From: Pseudophaeomoniella oleicola
Taxonomy: Eukaryota; Ascomycota; Eurotiomycetes; Phaeomoniellales; Phaeomoniellaceae
Direction of reading: 5' to 3'
NCBI GenBank assembly: GCA_003868215.1
Contig: QWDQ01000016.1
Location: 1-64,000 of the forward strand
DNA length: 64,000 nucleotides
Shown: one piece after another, positions 1 to 11,719 of the stretch
Numbering within the stretch: the first letter of the stretch is position 1
Layout of the letters: each line of letters starts with the position of its first letter
Translations under genes and position numbers: made by a program
Notes under the pieces: generated by a model
The model's input: only the letters and a program-made list of their open reading frames with translations
The model's database searches: none
Told to the model about the DNA's origin: nothing

Positions 1-148
1 CCCTCCCTCTCTCCCCCCCCCCCCCCAAAAAAAAAAAAACATTATCATCCCCCACCCCCCCCCCCCCCCCCCCTCCCTTCCCCTTTTCCTTTCCCCCCCA
101 TTTCAAAAAAAAAAAAAAAATTCCCCCCCCCCCCCCCCCCCCCCCCCC
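1..148. repeat. Homopolymer block of poly-C and poly-A runs
   Basis: Almost the whole stretch is long C runs alternating with A runs and short T/C interruptions. No coding potential is visible. It could be a genuine low-complexity tract or a badly resolved assembly edge; the sequence alone cannot decide. Confidence 0.9.
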
Positions 149-981
149 GATGACTTGGTGTATGTTCATCAAGTAGGTAGGTAGATAGGTATACAATATA
201 TCTCTCGGCCAACGATAATAAAGAGAAGGAAAGGTAGACAATTGGGTTCTGGGTGGTGGGTTGGGTAAGAGATGAAAGGAAGCATCGAAGTCTCTCTCTG
301 TCTTGCCTTGGGCCTCCTTTTCTCTTGAAGTAACATCACTACCTCTTCCTCTTCTTCTTCTTCTTCTTTTGTAGTACACTTCCTCTTTTGAACACTTCCC
401 ATCATGTTGTGGTTGGACAATGAAATGACATCAAAGTTTATGCGCGAGCGATATGGAACGTCAAGATCAGACACGGACTTCCAGACGGCGTTGGGTCCTG
501 TTTCAAGACAAACCCCCCTCCGAGATGTGGCTGCAGAACATGCGCTTAGATAGACGTGAGGAGATGAGAGTGGACACGGTTTGGTCTGAAGAGGTAGGTT
601 GGGTTGGATCGAATTGATGAGGGTGAACTTGAGAGGAGGTACAGGATTTGGGGAAGATTTGGATTCCTGCTGCTGTCAGAGGTTTCAAGGTCAATCGAGC
701 AAGGTCAAGTTGATATGTCTGTTGCACTCCGTCCCATTCACGGCATGGTCGGTCGGTCGTCTCGAAGTTTTGGTATGCGCTGCTTGATCATCGTCACCGT
801 CCAATTTCGCTTACTGCGTGTTGCGATCGGCGTCGCTTGTTCGATATCTGCATGGCGGTTCATTGAGATGCTTATCTTATTCGGCAATGGCAGATTTGTT
901 GTCCTCCCATCCGACTTTGCCCAGTTCAATGCAGCCGGCCTGTCTCGGTCTTTTTGTTTATTCTTACTCCCCAGAGTAACT
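149..981. other. Gene-free stretch downstream of the Ser-rich secreted gene
   Basis: Only short overlapping open frames on both strands, none protein-like. A TAGGTA microsatellite lies near 172-190 and a CTT-rich tract near 345-370. It probably holds the 3' UTR of the minus-strand gene ending at 982. Confidence 0.5.
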
Positions 982-1881
982 CTAAGCAGATCCCAAAATA
1001 CTTCCATCATCGCAAATCAAATCAAAGCCTGCAGGAATACTGGGTAACAGATCGCTCGTTGCCACGGCTGCCGTAGTCCTGCTGGTCTCCGGTGTGCTCG
1101 TCACGACAGCAGGAACAATTTGGGCGGCTGGCGCCTGTGATGGAGTGGTTTCTGCTTCGGACGTAGAAGGCGTTATCGCTGATGGTGTGGTTGACGTGGA
1201 AGACGTGGAAGTTGATGTTGAGGATGAGGATGAGGAGCTTGAACTTGCAGTAATTGTTTGTTCTTCTGAACCATCGGAATCTTGTGTTGTGGTTGGTGTG
1301 CTACTCGATGAGGTTGAAGTAGATGTGGATGTTGAACTCGAAGATGATGAACTGCTAGAACTGCTCGAACTACTGGACTCACTGTCTGTGTCACTACCAC
1401 TACCGCTGCCACTCCCACTCTCACTGCCATTGTCGCTATCACTCTCACTTCCGTTATCGCTATCGTTACCACCGTCACTTGTGCTTTGCGAGAAATTCTT
1501 CACCGTCGCTGAACTCTGCGTACTCTGGCATTCGTTATCCTGGTCCTGACAATCATTGACCGAAAAATTAGAACCTCCAGAATTCGCAGCCTGTTGGCAA
1601 CTATTGAATTGTACGTCACAGGATCGTTGAGCGGCGGAGGCAAAATCGGGAAAAGTATCTCCTTCAACTTCGAAAGGACGAGAAGAATCGGATGACTGGG
1701 TTATCGCTGGACTAGAGAACCCCCCCAGAGCTCCGGTGAAAGATTGAAGGTTTGCTGCACGCGCAGCGATCCTATAATTAATATCCGATACGTTATCGGC
1801 AACAGTGAAGATGGTTGACAGTGAAGCGACGAGGATGGCGACGATCGAGTAGAGAGATGACGGTATGGATCGGGAATGCAT
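982..1881 (-). CDS. Secreted Ser-rich protein of unknown function
   Basis: Single-exon frame of 299 aa. Residues 1-28 look like a signal peptide (hydrophobic stretch VAILVASLSTIFTVA, then a likely cleavage before DNV). A middle region (about 85-125) holds four cysteines in two spaced pairs (CDVQFNSC and CQDQDNEC), suggesting two disulfides. It is followed by a long Ser/Gly/Asp and then Ser/Thr tract, probably O-glycosylated. The C-terminus (FDLICDDGSILGSA) is not hydrophobic, so I see no GPI signal. I infer an extracellular or cell-wall protein. The layout resembles conserved uncharacterised secreted proteins of moulds, but I cannot name a family with certainty. The start is the first ATG of the frame and gives the signal peptide. 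Confidence 0.75.
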   Translation of the reverse strand: MHSRSIPSSLYSIVAILVASLSTIFTVADNVSDINYRIAARAANLQSFTGALGGFSSPAITQSSDSSRPFEVEGDTFPDFASAAQRSCDVQFNSCQQAANSGGSNFSVNDCQDQDNECQSTQSSATVKNFSQSTSDGGNDSDNGSESDSDNGSESGSGSGSGSDTDSESSSSSSSSSSSSSSSTSTSTSTSSSSTPTTTQDSDGSEEQTITASSSSSSSSSTSTSTSSTSTTPSAITPSTSEAETTPSQAPAAQIVPAVVTSTPETSRTTAAVATSDLLPSIPAGFDLICDDGSILGSA

Positions 1882-3412
1882 CGTCGAGACGAGCCAATGC
1901 TGATCGAATTATACTGTAGTGCAGTGATGTCAAGCGTGCACGTTGGCGAAGAACGACGAGCTGTTGGGATAGCTGATCGGCAGGTAATATAGATAGATGA
2001 AAGGTGGATGGCCAACCGCAGTCTCAAGCAATGTATGGATCTCGGTTGGTGTATGCAGAAGTCTCAAGGCAGGAATCGCAACAAGAATTATATCTTCAGA
2101 CTTTTCAACAACGTTGTCATTGAATTCAGAACTATGCCAGGATACTCAACAAGTTGAGGTCCAGTCGTACAGTGGTCGGGCAATGGAAATGTACAAAGAA
2201 GCGATAAGATGATATCGAGACACACGAAGGAGGGGAAATCCAAATGTGATAGTAGAAACGCACGGACGATATATTGATCAAAACGGCCCAGTCTGAGACT
2301 CGACTAGCCGATGCCATGAGAGAAACAGAAAGGCGCTCGTTTGATGTTCGGGCAGGAAACGAAGTCAAAATGGTAGGCGATGACGGGTGGCTAATTAATC
2401 GCCGGTGGCCTGTGATTGATTCATCGGGGATATCAATCGTGGCTTGCAGGGCGGAAGCACATGTTGCTGGACGAAGGGAACGAGGACTCTCAAGAATGCT
2501 GGTGATGGCATCAACTCACTCTGCTTACCTTTACCTTACCCTGTGGAAACACGCATCCCTTTTCTTTGTTGAACAAGGACATCAGACAGAAGAAGATGAG
2601 GTGTGGACCTACTCTGCAGTCACCAGGAAAGATGAAACTGCAGGTGTTTTTAATTTCTGTCCACCGTCGCTTAAGCTTGATGGTCCCGGTCCCCCAGACG
2701 GGATCAAGCGTCAAGTGTCAAGTGTCAAAATGTCGTGGAGGCCAAGAGTGAAAGAGAACAAGAGTAATTAATTACGGTGGCTGATATTCAGGGGTAAATT
2801 CGGCAGTCGGTGCAGTCCAATTGCGCCATTCTACCAAACCAATCGAAGCAACGACACCTCAAACCAGGACAATATCAGCCAACTCACACAGCAGACCTCA
2901 GGTAGATAAGTAGGTAGGTAGGTAGATGATGGTCCTAAGTTATCAATTTGATTGATTTTCTATTTTCGTAGTCTATATCAGAATGAAAAGAAACGCTTCC
3001 GCTCACTACAGAAAGTACTACCTATTTATTACCACGGACTGGACCAATATCCAAAGTGCGTAATACTGATTGTTCAAACACTATCCCAGTGATGGGATGA
3101 GAAGTATTCACAATCAGAGCTCACTACCGAAAACAGAGCCAGTATATCGCGTGTCAATTGTTGGACAACTTTAGAGACACAACCTAAGGAAATTCGTTGA
3201 GGGTAGAGTCTGTGCAATCCGACACTGTCATCGGTTCTCTTTTCAGCCAATATACCATTTCCTTCCCTCTCCATCACTTTCCATCCAGTGGTCATTTATT
3301 GTTTGATTGTGATGATGAAAAAAAAAAACAAGGCAATCGCTGATGATCTTTTCTTCCCAACGCCAGTCGTAATCCATTCGCCGTGAAGCACTTGTATCAA
3401 AAAATCAATCGT
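1882..3412. other. 1.5 kb intergenic region
   Basis: Lies upstream of the 982-1881 gene and downstream of the 3413-4381 gene, both on the minus strand. The longest open frame (2274-2771, +) begins at a TTG and its product is not protein-like. A (TAGG)n microsatellite lies at about 2901-2926. No RNA gene was seen. Confidence 0.5.
2901..2926. repeat. TAGG microsatellite
   Basis: Short run of GTAG/TAGG units. Similar runs recur in other gene-free stretches of this window. Confidence 0.8.
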
Positions 3413-4381
3413 CTAGAAATTCGATGCTGTGTTCACAGGTCCAGGGTTGTGGTATTGGTCAAGAGTCGTCTTGAAGGGATTGCGCGAGTTGCTCGATTCA
3501 CCATCCTTCTCCTCAACGGGGTCATGGGCGTTGGGGTCGTAGAGATCATCTTCATCGTCATCCCGTTTACGACCCCAGATACGGTAGGCGAGAACACCAA
3601 CCACACCCAGGATGATGGCACCACCAACGCCACAAACAACACCGATGATAGTCTTTTTAGAGTTGGACGATAGCCCGGATGAGCTTGCACTTTTGCCTGA
3701 ACTGCTCAAACTGGCAGTGGAGGTCGATGAAGCAGCGGCGGCGGTCGCAGAAGCTGAATTGGTTGACATTGCAGTTGAGACATAAGTTCTGCTACCACTT
3801 GTACGGGTGACGATAGTCGTAACCACAATCATCGGTTGCGAACTTGTCGAGTGCGAGTGGGTTCCTGTAGCCGTTGTTCTGGCCGTAGTAGAGGTAGTGG
3901 CGACCTCTGTCGCACTGCTAGATGCCGATGATGTGGCTGCAACTGAAGACGAAGGAGTATCCGAAGAAGTTGAAGCGACCGTGGGAGATGTGCTGGTTAG
4001 GGATGAGAAGCTTGACACGGATGGTGTCGTCGAGGTGGTCGTGGGAGTTGTTGGGGTCGAGGATGGGGTTGTGGATGTGGTCGTTGGCGTTGTAGTGGAA
4101 GGGGTACTTGTTGTCGTCACGGCAGCGGCCGAGGATGTCGTCGGTTCAGTCGTTGCTGAAGTAGGCGAACTGGTCGGTGAGGTCGTAGCAGCGGTTGCAT
4201 CTTCAGATGCCGTGGCAGTTGATGATGTTGCAGCCGCAAACAGGCCACCTGAACTGGTGTCGGTAGTTGCGACAGATAGAAATTGTCTCGGCCTCAACCT
4301 CCTCGCTTCAGCAGTCGATGTGAATGACAAGACCAGCAACACCGCCATCAAACAGAACGATAACCTCAACGTCGACCTCAT
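3413..4381 (-). CDS. Mid2-like Ser/Thr-rich single-pass surface protein
   Basis: Single exon, 322 aa. Residues 1-26 form a signal peptide (LMAVLLVLSFTSTAEA). Then come about 220 residues dominated by Ser, Thr, Ala and Pro, as in O-mannosylated ectodomains. One transmembrane segment follows (IIGVVCGVGGAIILGVVGVLAY, about 245-266) with a basic stop-transfer RIWGRKR. The cytoplasmic tail is acidic (DDDEDDLYDP) and ends NPFKTTLDQYHNP...NTASNF. This architecture matches fungal Mid2/Wsc-type cell-wall sensors, but there is no Cys-rich WSC domain, so Mid2-like is safer. The role as a cell-wall stress sensor is inferred from architecture only. The start is the first in-frame ATG and gives the signal peptide. 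Confidence 0.75.
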   Translation of the reverse strand: MRSTLRLSFCLMAVLLVLSFTSTAEARRLRPRQFLSVATTDTSSGGLFAAATSSTATASEDATAATTSPTSSPTSATTEPTTSSAAAVTTTSTPSTTTPTTTSTTPSSTPTTPTTTSTTPSVSSFSSLTSTSPTVASTSSDTPSSSVAATSSASSSATEVATTSTTARTTATGTHSHSTSSQPMIVVTTIVTRTSGSRTYVSTAMSTNSASATAAAASSTSTASLSSSGKSASSSGLSSNSKKTIIGVVCGVGGAIILGVVGVLAYRIWGRKRDDDEDDLYDPNAHDPVEEKDGESSNSRNPFKTTLDQYHNPGPVNTASNF

Positions 4382-7141
4382 CTTGGTGGACGGATAGGAA
4401 GGTATGGGGTGACGGTCGGATGGAGGGTCGGCGGTTATGAAGAACTGGAGAACCAGTCGGGTTCAGAAAAGAAGGATATCTGTTTACTAGAAAATGAAAG
4501 ACAAGTTTGGAAAGGTGCTCTCAAATGCCAGCAAAGAGAGCGTCAGCTGTTGTTGATGTTGATGATGATGATAATGGAAATTGAATTGATAACAAGCGAA
4601 TGTCGATGTCGGTGACAATATGTGTATGTGTAAATGTGAGGGTAAGAATGGGTGGAAGATGAGGGATGAAACACGAGAGAGAGATTTTAGGATTTGGAAA
4701 GAGAGTGGAAAAAGTGGAGTCGCTACGACCATCACATTACCCGACCTGCCTCGCTGCTCTGTTGTATTACTGTACTACATAGTATTTACTGTTAGTGACC
4801 GTCCAACGGTGCTTATCCCTGTGCCTCTCTTTAACTAAATCAAGTTTAGTTGTCGTGAGTCTTTTCTCCCCTTTGCTCGTGATTCATCAAATGATCTATC
4901 GGATACTCAGCATCCACGTACATTGTGGGCACATTAGACTCCATTTGGGCTTCTTCATTGGCCTTTACCCGTGGTACTACGTTAGGTAGCTCACTCCATT
5001 CTTACTGCCTAAACTTTTCTCTAATTCAGGTACGAAATACTAGCACTAACTTAACGTAGTGATAGTAAGATATCTTAGGGAAGTAGGGACCCGTGGAACT
5101 GCAGAACTTTCCAATACCATAGTACCATACCAGAATCAAGCCTGATTCCAGGCCCTGGACTGGGTTATTCCAACCCTGTGGGAGAATCTTATGGCTTCAC
5201 TGTCTGTAGCCTCCTTCAACAATGCTGTAACTTAGAGTGATTTGTTTGAAGTGTATTACCAGACACCAGACCAACCTGCAGGTTAATAATGAGGTTGGTA
5301 ATTACTTACAGACTGCGTGACATTGTCAATCCCAACCCCTAAACAAGTAATCATACTCCCCCAGAGTTTCAGCTTCTCCCTGTGGTAATATCGATCAACA
5401 TTTTTCTTTGCTTCTTTTTGGATTCCTCTCTCTATAGTATAACGTTACTGGCTGATCGTTTTCAAGTTCTATTTCCAGAGGACTGGATAGAGGGATTACC
5501 TTTAGGCATGTTGTAGTCTAGGGATGATGATCAGAGGAAGGACCCTCTATCTAGGCGGTGCTAGTTGAAGAGGCTGGCTCGGCTGGTTAAAAGAAAGTAC
5601 TGCCAGCATTCCGCAGACACGCTTATCCCTGTTCTTCCCGCACGGCCTGGAATGCTGCTATTGTGTCGACACGCACGTCCAACAAAGACGCGTGCACCAC
5701 GACAATACTCTTTGTTTTCTTCCCTGTCTGGACTCTGGACTTTCTGCTTGAATCTGCCGAGGAATGCAATAGATTGTTTAGTACAACACAATGTCTCGGA
5801 GCATATGTGCGAAATGTACCTAGGTAATCTATGGTTCCTTCCGGATTGCCGAACCTTGACCCGGGGGGGGAGGAAGCGATTCAATAGTCTTGAAGGTATT
5901 TTTAGAGTCGGAGGGAAAAAAGGTACTTCGTATCCGGGGCAGTAATACTACGTAGTAATTAGTAGTAATTCAGTGAATGCATGATGCACGGGGTATCTGA
6001 TGACCCGATTCCCGTACATTCGAATCCATCTTCTGCTCTCCCGGTAAGTAGAGCATATATTGTATGATGTATTACGTACCTTAGGTATCTACCTACCTAG
6101 ATAACTACGAGGTACGAAGGTGACCTGTTCTTTCTTTGCGCATACTAGATACAGGTGCCTAACCAATAACGGCCTTTTGTCTGCCAATGATCCTAGGTTG
6201 GTCATCCATCGCATTGCCAGCAGACACCGTGCAGAGTCTCCATCCCCAGATCCAAGACGTTGCATAGGCTTGGCAGAGTAGGCTATGAGACACTGCGCTT
6301 CATGCATAGACGAATACCGAGGGCATAAGCTCCTAAAAGCGAGCACAGTCACATATCTATTTCTAAAGCCTCTGACAAGGAGGTAAACGACGACGCGATT
6401 GTGTAATTCATTGGAATGATTGGCAAGGTCATAGTAATAGAGAACATTAACAGCATCCCAAAAATGTTATCTTCAAGGCATCATTCGCTTGGACCATGGC
6501 CCTTCATCCTTCCCCCAACATGAGAGACAACGAAGATATAATACCGACGCTCTCCCTTCCCCCCGCGTCCCCTCTCCATTCCCCATTCACTGATTCACTG
6601 CAAACAAGCAAGAGCTGAAAGGCTCCGAAGGAAAGAAACGCTTCGCAAAATTGCAGATGCTGTTGGAAAGACGGAAAAACAAAAACATTCTAAAGCACTA
6701 ACGTCTGCTCTGGCAGAAAGAGAATTAAAGCGCGCAATTGCTTGGCTTCCATGCCACAAGACGTGGAAGAAGAGAAGAGGATTAAAAAATCCAGACCAAT
6801 GATGATAAGTTTAAATCAATAATCGCTAATTCGGTTCGCAAAGTAACGGCGGATGACACTGCAAAAGAGGGAGGCGAGGCCATGGGATCGAATGCCCTGC
6901 ATGTCGATTGGGACCATACGCCATATCTGAAATAGCTTGGACTCCAGAGTGGGGTGGGGAGAAAGATAGAACGTTGACGACGATAGCCACCAAAAGTATG
7001 CGCAGGGCCGAATGGTTGAGCGTAGTCGCGTGATGGGTACAGAAGTCCGAAGCTGTCGAATCATGGACGGTAAACACTGTCAGCTTGTACGTTCTAGCCG
7101 TTGCCTGCCCTCCATAAGGTCCGCTCTGAACTACGCCGCTG
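4382..7141. other. 2.8 kb gene-free region
   Basis: Overlapping open frames occur on both strands (for example around 5561-5945) but none has recognisable composition or splice structure. It contains one TACCTAGGTA (5817-5826), one TACTACGTAGTA (5946-5957) and related half sites near 6060-6105. The left end holds the promoter of the 3413-4381 gene and the right end the 3' UTR of the MARVEL gene. Confidence 0.45.
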
Positions 7142-7728
7142 TTACGCCCCCGTCTGTCGCATCTCTGGTGCTGGGGCACCATTTGACGTTCGTCGAGTTC
7201 TCCAGACGTGAATTGATGCCATGATCGTCGTTGCGGCGAACAGAACCCTGGTCCAAGTCAGTATCACACCGCTCGGGGAGAAATGAGTGTATCACATACC
7301 ATTCCAGAGCACCCATTGCCGCTGCGCCACGAGCTGCGTCACAGACGTTTCCTTTACAGAAGGCCAAGTTGCCCAAGAAAGCGGCCAAGGCGATGAAGCC
7401 GGCAAACCAGAACAACATGGTAAGGACCTCAGCGATCAAGATACCGAACTTATGGGCAGCTTGCGGGAGGTATCGCGGAGTCAACGTGAGGTAGGGGACC
7501 GCCAGGAAAAGCGTCCAAGTAGAACCGAAGATCAAAAAATTGACCTGACTCGGTGATGCGACAGATGTCGTAGTGTTGTACCATGAAGCGACTAATAAAA
7601 AGATCAGCCTATCTGTCTTTGTATACACCAGCCAAGTAATCACGCATACCATATGCCGTCAGACCCAAGACCACGACAGCGAGCACAGCCTGCACAATGC
7701 GCAAGGGCAACATAAAATTGAACACCAT
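7142..7728 (-). CDS. MARVEL-domain membrane protein, three exons
   Basis: Exons on the minus strand are 7650-7728, 7300-7591 and 7142-7247, with donors GTATGC and GTATGT and acceptors TTAG and CCAG, giving 158 aa. Four hydrophobic segments are visible: one at the start (IVQAVLAVVVLGLTAYG), a second around FLIFGSTWTLFLAVPYL, a third around VLTMLFWFAGFIALAAFLG, and a fourth (VLFAATTIMASIHVW) just before a basic tail. The order and the small cysteine-bearing loop after TM3 (CKGNVCDAARG) are typical of fungal MARVEL proteins, the group that includes Nce102, linked to eisosomes and plasma-membrane organisation. I cannot say which MARVEL subfamily it is, so no symbol is given. All three exons keep frame and the splices restore the fourth segment. 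Confidence 0.85.
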
Positions 7729-9445
7729 CGTGTCGACTATCTTTGAGACCCAAATTTCTGATTCCCTTAGATAGCAGCGGCTTAGCGAAGGAACCCAGTG
7801 GTATGTATTAGAACGGACGTAGAGGTGAAAATTTCGGAACTGACGAATGTGTATAGAGTCGAATCGAAAGTAGATGTTGCACAGCAAGAATAAGAACCAA
7901 ACGCAAACCAGCTGGGATGTGTTAATACTGGGAGATCCAAGGACTCTGTCGGTGGATATGATGAGGACAAGGTTAAAGAGAGAAGACAAAATGATAGAAC
8001 AAGTCGACGGCAACGAGAATGTTCTGATCTTTGTTGGTCTACAAGCAAGACTACCAGGTTTTGCGGATGTAGGGGACGACCAGGGTGCAGGATGCAGGGA
8101 GAGGAAAAGGAAGTCAAGCAGAGGAAAGATTAAGCATATGATGGAGCGGGTATAATGCCAGGTAGTATAGGCAGGCACCTTGTCGGTAGTCAGGTAGCCA
8201 TGGACTTCATCTCATTTCCCACTCTTTGGGTATCATGTGTGTTGAACGATTGGAAGGATTAATATCATTAAATGCAACAACGGTCTTTCAGGGAGGGGAA
8301 GCCCGAGTGGTATACAGGACCATACGGCCAGGTCCCATTGGATTTGAAGCCTCTCTTCAGCTCCATCCATGCAATGCATCCACGGCATTGATTTGGAGAG
8401 CAAATGAGATAGCGTTAGAAAGAATATGGGCAGGGCTCGAGTGAGGTTGACAAGGTTGACAACGGTGAATGATGATTTGATGCGGAGACCAATCTGAAGC
8501 AACCTAGCTTCATGAGTGTTTGAGGATGGCCACTTTTAATCTCTTGATGCAGGATCGGAGATTTAATTTCTTGGATTGATTGGCTGCCATGGCATTTGTT
8601 CAGGGCCACCATCCTCGCTACTCTCTAACCGCGTCAGTGATAAGACCAATATTGATCCACCGATCGGTCAATCGTGTTCAACCAACGCCTCAATTGATCG
8701 TCATCAACATTGTTACCATGGCAGAACAGGTTTTGGGTTTTGGGTGATGCATCATCATATGCTGCTGCTTGCTGCTGCTGCAACACCACGAGAGACAGGT
8801 CTGGTTGGGACTACTCTATGGGTAATGCATCAGAATGCCCTTCCCTGGTCATTGCTGGAATTGATTGTGGAAAGGGCACGGCCAAAGCGAAATGAAATTT
8901 GATTTATTGATATATTCCCAATTTCTCCTACCCGTCGACCGTCGCTGATCTAAAGTCTTAAGAGAGATTTGATTTCCTTTTGACAATATCAGAGAAGTAT
9001 TGCTCGAATGAATCACTTTCAGCTTGCCGATGATACCAATCCCGACAACCTGCATAATATCTAGTTCATATGCATACATCTGCGTAACCTTCTACATGAC
9101 AAGTCGCAGGTTGACCGAGTGTTAGGTACGCCGTATCACGTGGCCCAATCCCTCGAAGGAGGCGGGTCAAACATCGATGCTACTCTCCAAACCACGAATC
9201 ACATGATGCATCAATCTGGGTTCAAGGCCATACAACTCTTCTTGAGGATATGGGCATCGAGCGGCGATACCGAATGCTCAAGCCCGAAGTCTTCCAAGAA
9301 ATCGCCTCAATGAGCCTGCCTGCCTGCCTGCCTATGGCCTATTCCCAGAACCCACCATGAGTGAGGCAGCCTCTGCCCTGGAGGTGACTGTCAACGGTCC
9401 AGATAGCCTAGGACACGTTTGATGACCGACAATGCACCAAGGGTC
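7729..9445. other. 1.7 kb intergenic region
   Basis: Promoter side of the MARVEL gene and 3' side of the 2EXR gene. Open frames here overlap on both strands and are not protein-like. A GCCT tetranucleotide run lies at about 9315-9334. Confidence 0.45.
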
Positions 9446-10393
9446 TCATAGTGTTCTCTTCCAAGCCATCGTAGCAACGTAGTACGTGCGTTTCGGGCCG
9501 GTAGGGGGGACCCGTTCCCGAAGAACGTTCCCCCAGTTAGGGTCGAATAGATCCTTGAGCCCTTCCCATGATGAATGTTGGATGGTGCTATCCCACTGAA
9601 GGATACTCTTACGCTTCACCAATGGGAACTTCCAGTGTTTAGCTCTTTCCAAAACCGCGTCCAATTGTTCCTTCTTTTGCACATCCGTCTCAAATTCTAT
9701 CTCGAGGACTTCCAGTCCCTCGATTTGACACACGCGCCAACCCCAAGACTCTTGGTCTCTCATCTTGTCCTCCAGGCCGTCCAAGCCTACAGCCAATGGT
9801 TGCTCCTCCATCTTGAACCGCGACACTGGCCCTTTCAACCATGGACACATCCCCAACTGACTACTCGGCCCGACCTTGACAGGTAACTCCCATGACCACC
9901 AGTCTGCGTTTCGAAATGTCAGCTTCAACTGCCGGGTCCGAAAGCAAAAGTTTGGCATGCTGTTTTCGAAATGCGGTTGTTGTGGGAAAATGTGCACCCG
10001 CTGGATCGCTAATTGCTGAGAAGCGTTAAGTTTTCTATACCAATTGTCCCATTGAAAGATACTTCCTTTGACAGAGCGTTTCATGTATGGAGTAGGTCCT
10101 CGGAAGAGCCAGAACGTGTGTTCATTGACTGCGATGGGCAATAGCGCAGCTTCATTGTAGATGCGTTGACATGTAAGTAAGAGATCAATGTCTGTCCGTG
10201 TATGGTAGTGGTAACCAGGCCGGTAGTAGAAGTGATCCAGCCGGTAGGGTTTCGTAACATCGGGATAGGATGTGACAGCGTACTGCCAGACCTGCTCACG
10301 GATTTCTGCAGGAAGCTTGTCAAAGAGAGGGCAGTCATGTTGTGGATTCATTGGTGCCGAAGCTCTTATTGAAGCTTGAGGTTCAATAGCCAT
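9446..10393 (-). CDS. 2EXR-domain protein
   Basis: Single exon, 315 aa. The start (residues about 22-45) has the signature FDKLPAEIREQVWQYAVT, the F-box-like opening of the fungal 2EXR family, followed by a second conserved block around LLLTCQRIYNEAALLPIAVN. The rest is aromatic-rich with many Trp residues, ending in TYYVATMAWKRTL. 2EXR proteins are abundant in moulds and often associated with the same expansions as HET-domain genes, but their biochemical role is not established. No signal peptide or membrane segment is seen, so it is probably nuclear or cytosolic. The ATG chosen is the first in frame and sits about 20 residues before the domain. Confidence 0.8.
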   Translation of the reverse strand: MAIEPQASIRASAPMNPQHDCPLFDKLPAEIREQVWQYAVTSYPDVTKPYRLDHFYYRPGYHYHTRTDIDLLLTCQRIYNEAALLPIAVNEHTFWLFRGPTPYMKRSVKGSIFQWDNWYRKLNASQQLAIQRVHIFPQQPHFENSMPNFCFRTRQLKLTFRNADWWSWELPVKVGPSSQLGMCPWLKGPVSRFKMEEQPLAVGLDGLEDKMRDQESWGWRVCQIEGLEVLEIEFETDVQKKEQLDAVLERAKHWKFPLVKRKSILQWDSTIQHSSWEGLKDLFDPNWGNVLRERVPPTGPKRTYYVATMAWKRTL

Positions 10394-11719
10394 TCTCTAT
10401 TTGTAGAGGCTAATTTCGAGGAACTTGATAGATGGGTGAATTTGATCGTGCAGTGCAGTCTCCAGAGAGAGGCATTCGTATCCCAACATTCTAGCTAGAA
10501 GTCAAGGTTTATCTGCCAGGCTGTGCAACTGCATTGTTTATCACAGATTAGCATCACATACTGGTCTCCCAGTACCCAACGGTTGCCACGCTTCGGGGTG
10601 TTTCAAATTAGCGTGTACTGTAGAGAGAATGTATTATCGCCAGTATTTGGTGGCCTGGAAGGTATGAGGGGTCTAGGTCGATGCCTGGATAAGATCCTGA
10701 TCGGATAAACAACGGGCCTATGTCAAGCCATGCTTGACTATGTGTTGGACTCTATCCTCGCTGAGGTGAGAACCAACCACAAGATGATATCTACAGTTCT
10801 GCAAGTAATTAGTCCAACTCAACCAAATGGAGCAAGTAGTAAGATTTTGCAAAGTTCCTCGGCTCTTTTCATGCCAGTGGTTCAGAAATAGTCCACGGCA
10901 GATATAACTTTCTTCCCCTTCTGTATCACCAAAGAGACCGATCAGATAGCATGTAGCCGTGGCAGTTTCCCTATAACACTATCATAGACTCTCTAAGTAT
11001 ATCACTGTCATCTGCCGGAAGCCATCCTCGCTACAAGTGGAAAAACGAGTAGCAGTCCAGTCTGCACTCGAAGGGACGCCATACATCATCATCCATGAAT
11101 GCCGCTGCAGACGATGGGGGCTACGTATCTGTTCTTGGATGGGCCCAAGGGGTTGGAGGGATTGATCTATATGACAAAGCGGTCAATTATGTATACAAAA
11201 CCACGGTTTGATGTTGTAGACCCTTCCCGGTAACCAGCATCCATCAGAATTGACGTTTGGACAACATAATGCCATGACTTTGTTCAGTTGAAGAATTGGT
11301 ATGCAGAGAAATGGAAATTCATCAGAGGTCACGGGTTGCATGCAAGTCTAGAGGATTGGTCCATGCCGAGTCTCATAACAAGTCACATTCAAGATGCGTA
11401 TCACACCTGCGAAAAGAGGCAAATGAAAGTTCGTAGGTATCATCACACAAGAGATGCCCCAACTTTGGTTGTCTTTGAATTTGTGCGTTTTGTATTGGCT
11501 TGAAGAGTACCAGTGGCAAGTCGATGTTTAATTCATCAACAAAGTCCGACACAGAAGATTGTGAAAAGCCTTCATCAGCCAGCGCCTGAACCTCCGCATT
11601 CATCATCTGCTCATCGGATCTATCGGATGTACCAGTTGTTTGATTGCGATACTCATTGTCCCGTCCGTCCAAAACAACCCGAATGGTCAACACTGCAACC
11701 ACAACACCACCATCTTCAA
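10394..11719. other. 1.3 kb intergenic region
   Basis: Holds the promoter of the 2EXR gene and the 3' UTR of the L35 gene. Only short, overlapping, non-protein-like frames are seen. Confidence 0.45.

Noticed and set aside
1094-1549. Long plus-strand frame rich in Val/Glu/Leu
   Set aside because: It is the antisense of the Ser-rich tract of the 982-1881 gene; repetitive Ser codons keep the opposite strand open.
2274-2771. 165-codon plus-strand frame
   Set aside because: Begins at TTG, has no recognisable domain, and other frames overlap it.
3807-4397. 196-codon plus-strand frame rich in Val
   Set aside because: Antisense of the Ser/Thr repeats of the Mid2-like gene; no independent features.
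5561-5945. Opposed open frames of 107 and 126 codons
   Set aside because: Both strands open at once without features; treated as chance.
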